Assembly: GCA_003139995.1 (NCBI GenBank)
Contig: PLIC01000175.1
Coordinates: forward strand, 1 to 34,428
DNA: 34,428 nt
Direction: 5' to 3'
Source: Candidatus Acidiflorens stordalenmirensis
GTDB lineage: Bacteria; Acidobacteriota; Terriglobia; Terriglobales; Acidobacteriaceae
Positions within the stretch are counted from its first letter, which is position 1. Every line of letters begins with the position of its first letter. A program made the translations under genes and the position numbers. A model generated the notes under the pieces. The model saw only the letters and a program-made list of their open reading frames with translations, made no database searches and had not been told where the DNA came from. Of the stretch, positions 33,216 through 34,428 are shown piece after piece.

Positions 33216-34265
33216 ATGGCCGTCTATCAGATTGACCCATTGCGCGACCCACGCTGGGCGCAATTTGTGCAAATCCATCCTCGAGCGTCGGTCTTTCACA
33301 CACCCGGTTGGCTGGAAACACTGCGCCGGACTTACGGCTATGAGTGCTTCGGTCTCACCACCACTCCGCCTGGCAATGACCTGACCAACGGAATGGTTTT
33401 CTGTCGTGTGACGAGTTGGTTGACGGGTTCCCGTTGGGTGTCGGTGCCTTTTTCCGACCACTGCGATCCTCTCATCGATCGAACCGAGGACCTTCACTCA
33501 ATACTCGATTGGGTGGTTCAAGAATCAACGCGCGCGCGAACCAGGTATGTCGAAATTAAGCCGTTGGACAGTGGCCTGAGGCTCGAGGGCAGTACCCGTT
33601 TTCGACGGAGCGAGGAATTCCGGATCCATCTGCTTGACTTGGGACCGTCTGTTGAAGAACTGTATCGGTCGTTCGACAAGAGTTCGATCCAAAAAAGGAT
33701 TCAAAAAGCAGAGAAAGAGAGGCTGGTTTACGAGGAGGGATCTTCGCCAGCGCTGCTGAAGAAGTTCTACCACCTGATGGTCATGACGCGCCGGCGGCAC
33801 CGGATTCCGCCCCAACCAGTTGCTTGGTACAGCAATCTGTTAGCTATCTTGGGCGATAAGGCCAGGATTCGTGTGGTTTCCAAGGACGGCGTGCCAGCGG
33901 CCAGTATAATGACCGTAAGCCATGGTAGATCAACGATTTATAAGTATGGCTGCTCCGATGAGCGATACAACAATTTGGCCGGAAACGTACTTCTGTTCTG
34001 GCATGCGGTCCGGGATGCAAAGGAGTCTGGGGCGCAGGTCCTCGATATGGGGCGCTCGGACTTGGACAATCCTGGGTTGATCCACTTCAAGTCCGACTGG
34101 GGCGCAGCGAACTCCACACTCACGTATTGGCGGTTTCCTGAATTGTCACGTTCGGAAAAGAGCGGCCGGCTCAAGGGACGGAAAATCGGCGGTTACTTAT
34201 TGTCTCGGCTGCCGGATCGCTGCTTGATTGCTATGGGGAAGGTGTTATACAAACACGCTGGCTAG
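33216..34265 (+). CDS. FemAB-like (PEP-CTERM/EPS-associated) acyltransferase
   Basis: A 349-residue protein of the FemAB-related GNAT group. Visible blocks are ASVFHTPGWLETLRRTYGYE (24-43), then SFDKSSIQKRIQKAEKERLV (about 152-171), YKYGCSDERYNNLAGNVLLF and DMGRSDLDNPGLIHFKSDWG. The last blocks are the usual FemAB-like acceptor region. Such proteins (TIGR03019 type) are known from exosortase-associated EPS loci; an aminoacyl or acyl transfer to a sugar or lipid is assumed but unproven. The start ATG lies 38 bases after the glycosyltransferase stop. Confidence 0.85.
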   Translation: MAVYQIDPLRDPRWAQFVQIHPRASVFHTPGWLETLRRTYGYECFGLTTTPPGNDLTNGMVFCRVTSWLTGSRWVSVPFSDHCDPLIDRTEDLHSILDWVVQESTRARTRYVEIKPLDSGLRLEGSTRFRRSEEFRIHLLDLGPSVEELYRSFDKSSIQKRIQKAEKERLVYEEGSSPALLKKFYHLMVMTRRRHRIPPQPVAWYSNLLAILGDKARIRVVSKDGVPAASIMTVSHGRSTIYKYGCSDERYNNLAGNVLLFWHAVRDAKESGAQVLDMGRSDLDNPGLIHFKSDWGAANSTLTYWRFPELSRSEKSGRLKGRKIGGYLLSRLPDRCLIAMGKVLYKHAG

Positions 34266-34428
34266 ACAAAAAGATCCTTCCCTGGTTTCGAGACTCTTTC
34301 CCGCAAGAACTTGTACCGATGTGATAAACTCTGTTTCCTCCGGCGGCGTACTATCCGCGACGACAGAGATTGTCCCGCCTCAGCTGGAAATGGAGAAGGC
34401 GTTCGTCCGTTAAGATAGCGGAGCGAAC
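34266..34428. other. Window end without a supported gene
   Basis: I see no gene in these 163 bases. A short open frame starting inside the FemAB-like gene has no motif. The cluster may continue beyond the window. Confidence 0.4.

Overview
The window is a long, almost entirely forward-strand exopolysaccharide (capsule-type) biosynthesis and export locus, about 31 kb from the regulator at 1.1 kb to the end. Family content points to a moderately high-GC Gram-negative bacterium, most likely Acidobacteriota (Terriglobia/Acidobacteriia-like). The clues are outer-membrane export proteins, a separate bacterial tyrosine kinase, ExeA-like and NtrC-like ATPases, a NusG paralogue, and several families otherwise known from exosortase-A-associated EPS loci. 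The taxonomic call is inference; no rRNA or other marker gene is present.

Region by region. 1-1150 is a flank of decayed genes: a Fis-type helix-turn-helix tail on the minus strand and a frameshifted remnant on the plus strand. 1151-2227 (minus) is a LuxR-type regulator with a degenerate receiver and a Sel1-like tail. 2228-2874 is a 650-bp control region with two related palindromes (TTGCACG-N4-TGCAA). 2875-4666 holds two regulators, a NusG/UpxY-like antiterminator and an NtrC-type ATPase without GAFTGA. 4765-11685 is the export and initiation core: Poly_export/SLBB protein, outer-membrane barrel, Wzz-like protein, ExeA-like ATPase, CpsD-type tyrosine kinase, and phosphoglycosyl transferase with a degenerate GGDEF-like domain. 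11761-14661 is a dehydrogenase/acetyltransferase/aminotransferase trio of the WbpB-WbpD-WbpE (WlbABC) kind, for a 2,3-diacetamido uronic acid or a similar amino sugar.

14.9-25.3 kb is a more accessory block: DUF354 protein copy 1, an unrecognised (alpha/alpha)-barrel-like protein, a secreted beta-helix protein, a methyltransferase with an in-frame amber stop, a FemAB/GNAT-like protein, a beta-helix remnant, a Wzx-like flippase, a zinc-ribbon methyltransferase and a Wzy/O-antigen-ligase-like protein. 25.1-27.5 kb carries a glycosyltransferase fragment, DUF354 copy 2 and an intact relative of the fragment. 27.5-30.7 kb is a tightly coupled cassette of deacetylase, acyl carrier protein, AMP-forming ligase and ketoreductase-like SDR, followed by a GNAT-like protein, a second glycosyltransferase and a FemAB-like protein.

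Working together: the phosphoglycosyl transferase primes a lipid carrier, the amino-sugar genes make a precursor, glycosyltransferases extend the repeat unit, the flippase and polymerase move and polymerise it, and the Wzz/kinase/export/barrel set controls length and secretion. The ACP cassette is the most novel-looking part: it could make an unusual acyl group, plausibly a hydroxyacyl, and attach it to a de-N-acetylated sugar. No exosortase and no PEP-CTERM protein is visible in the window.
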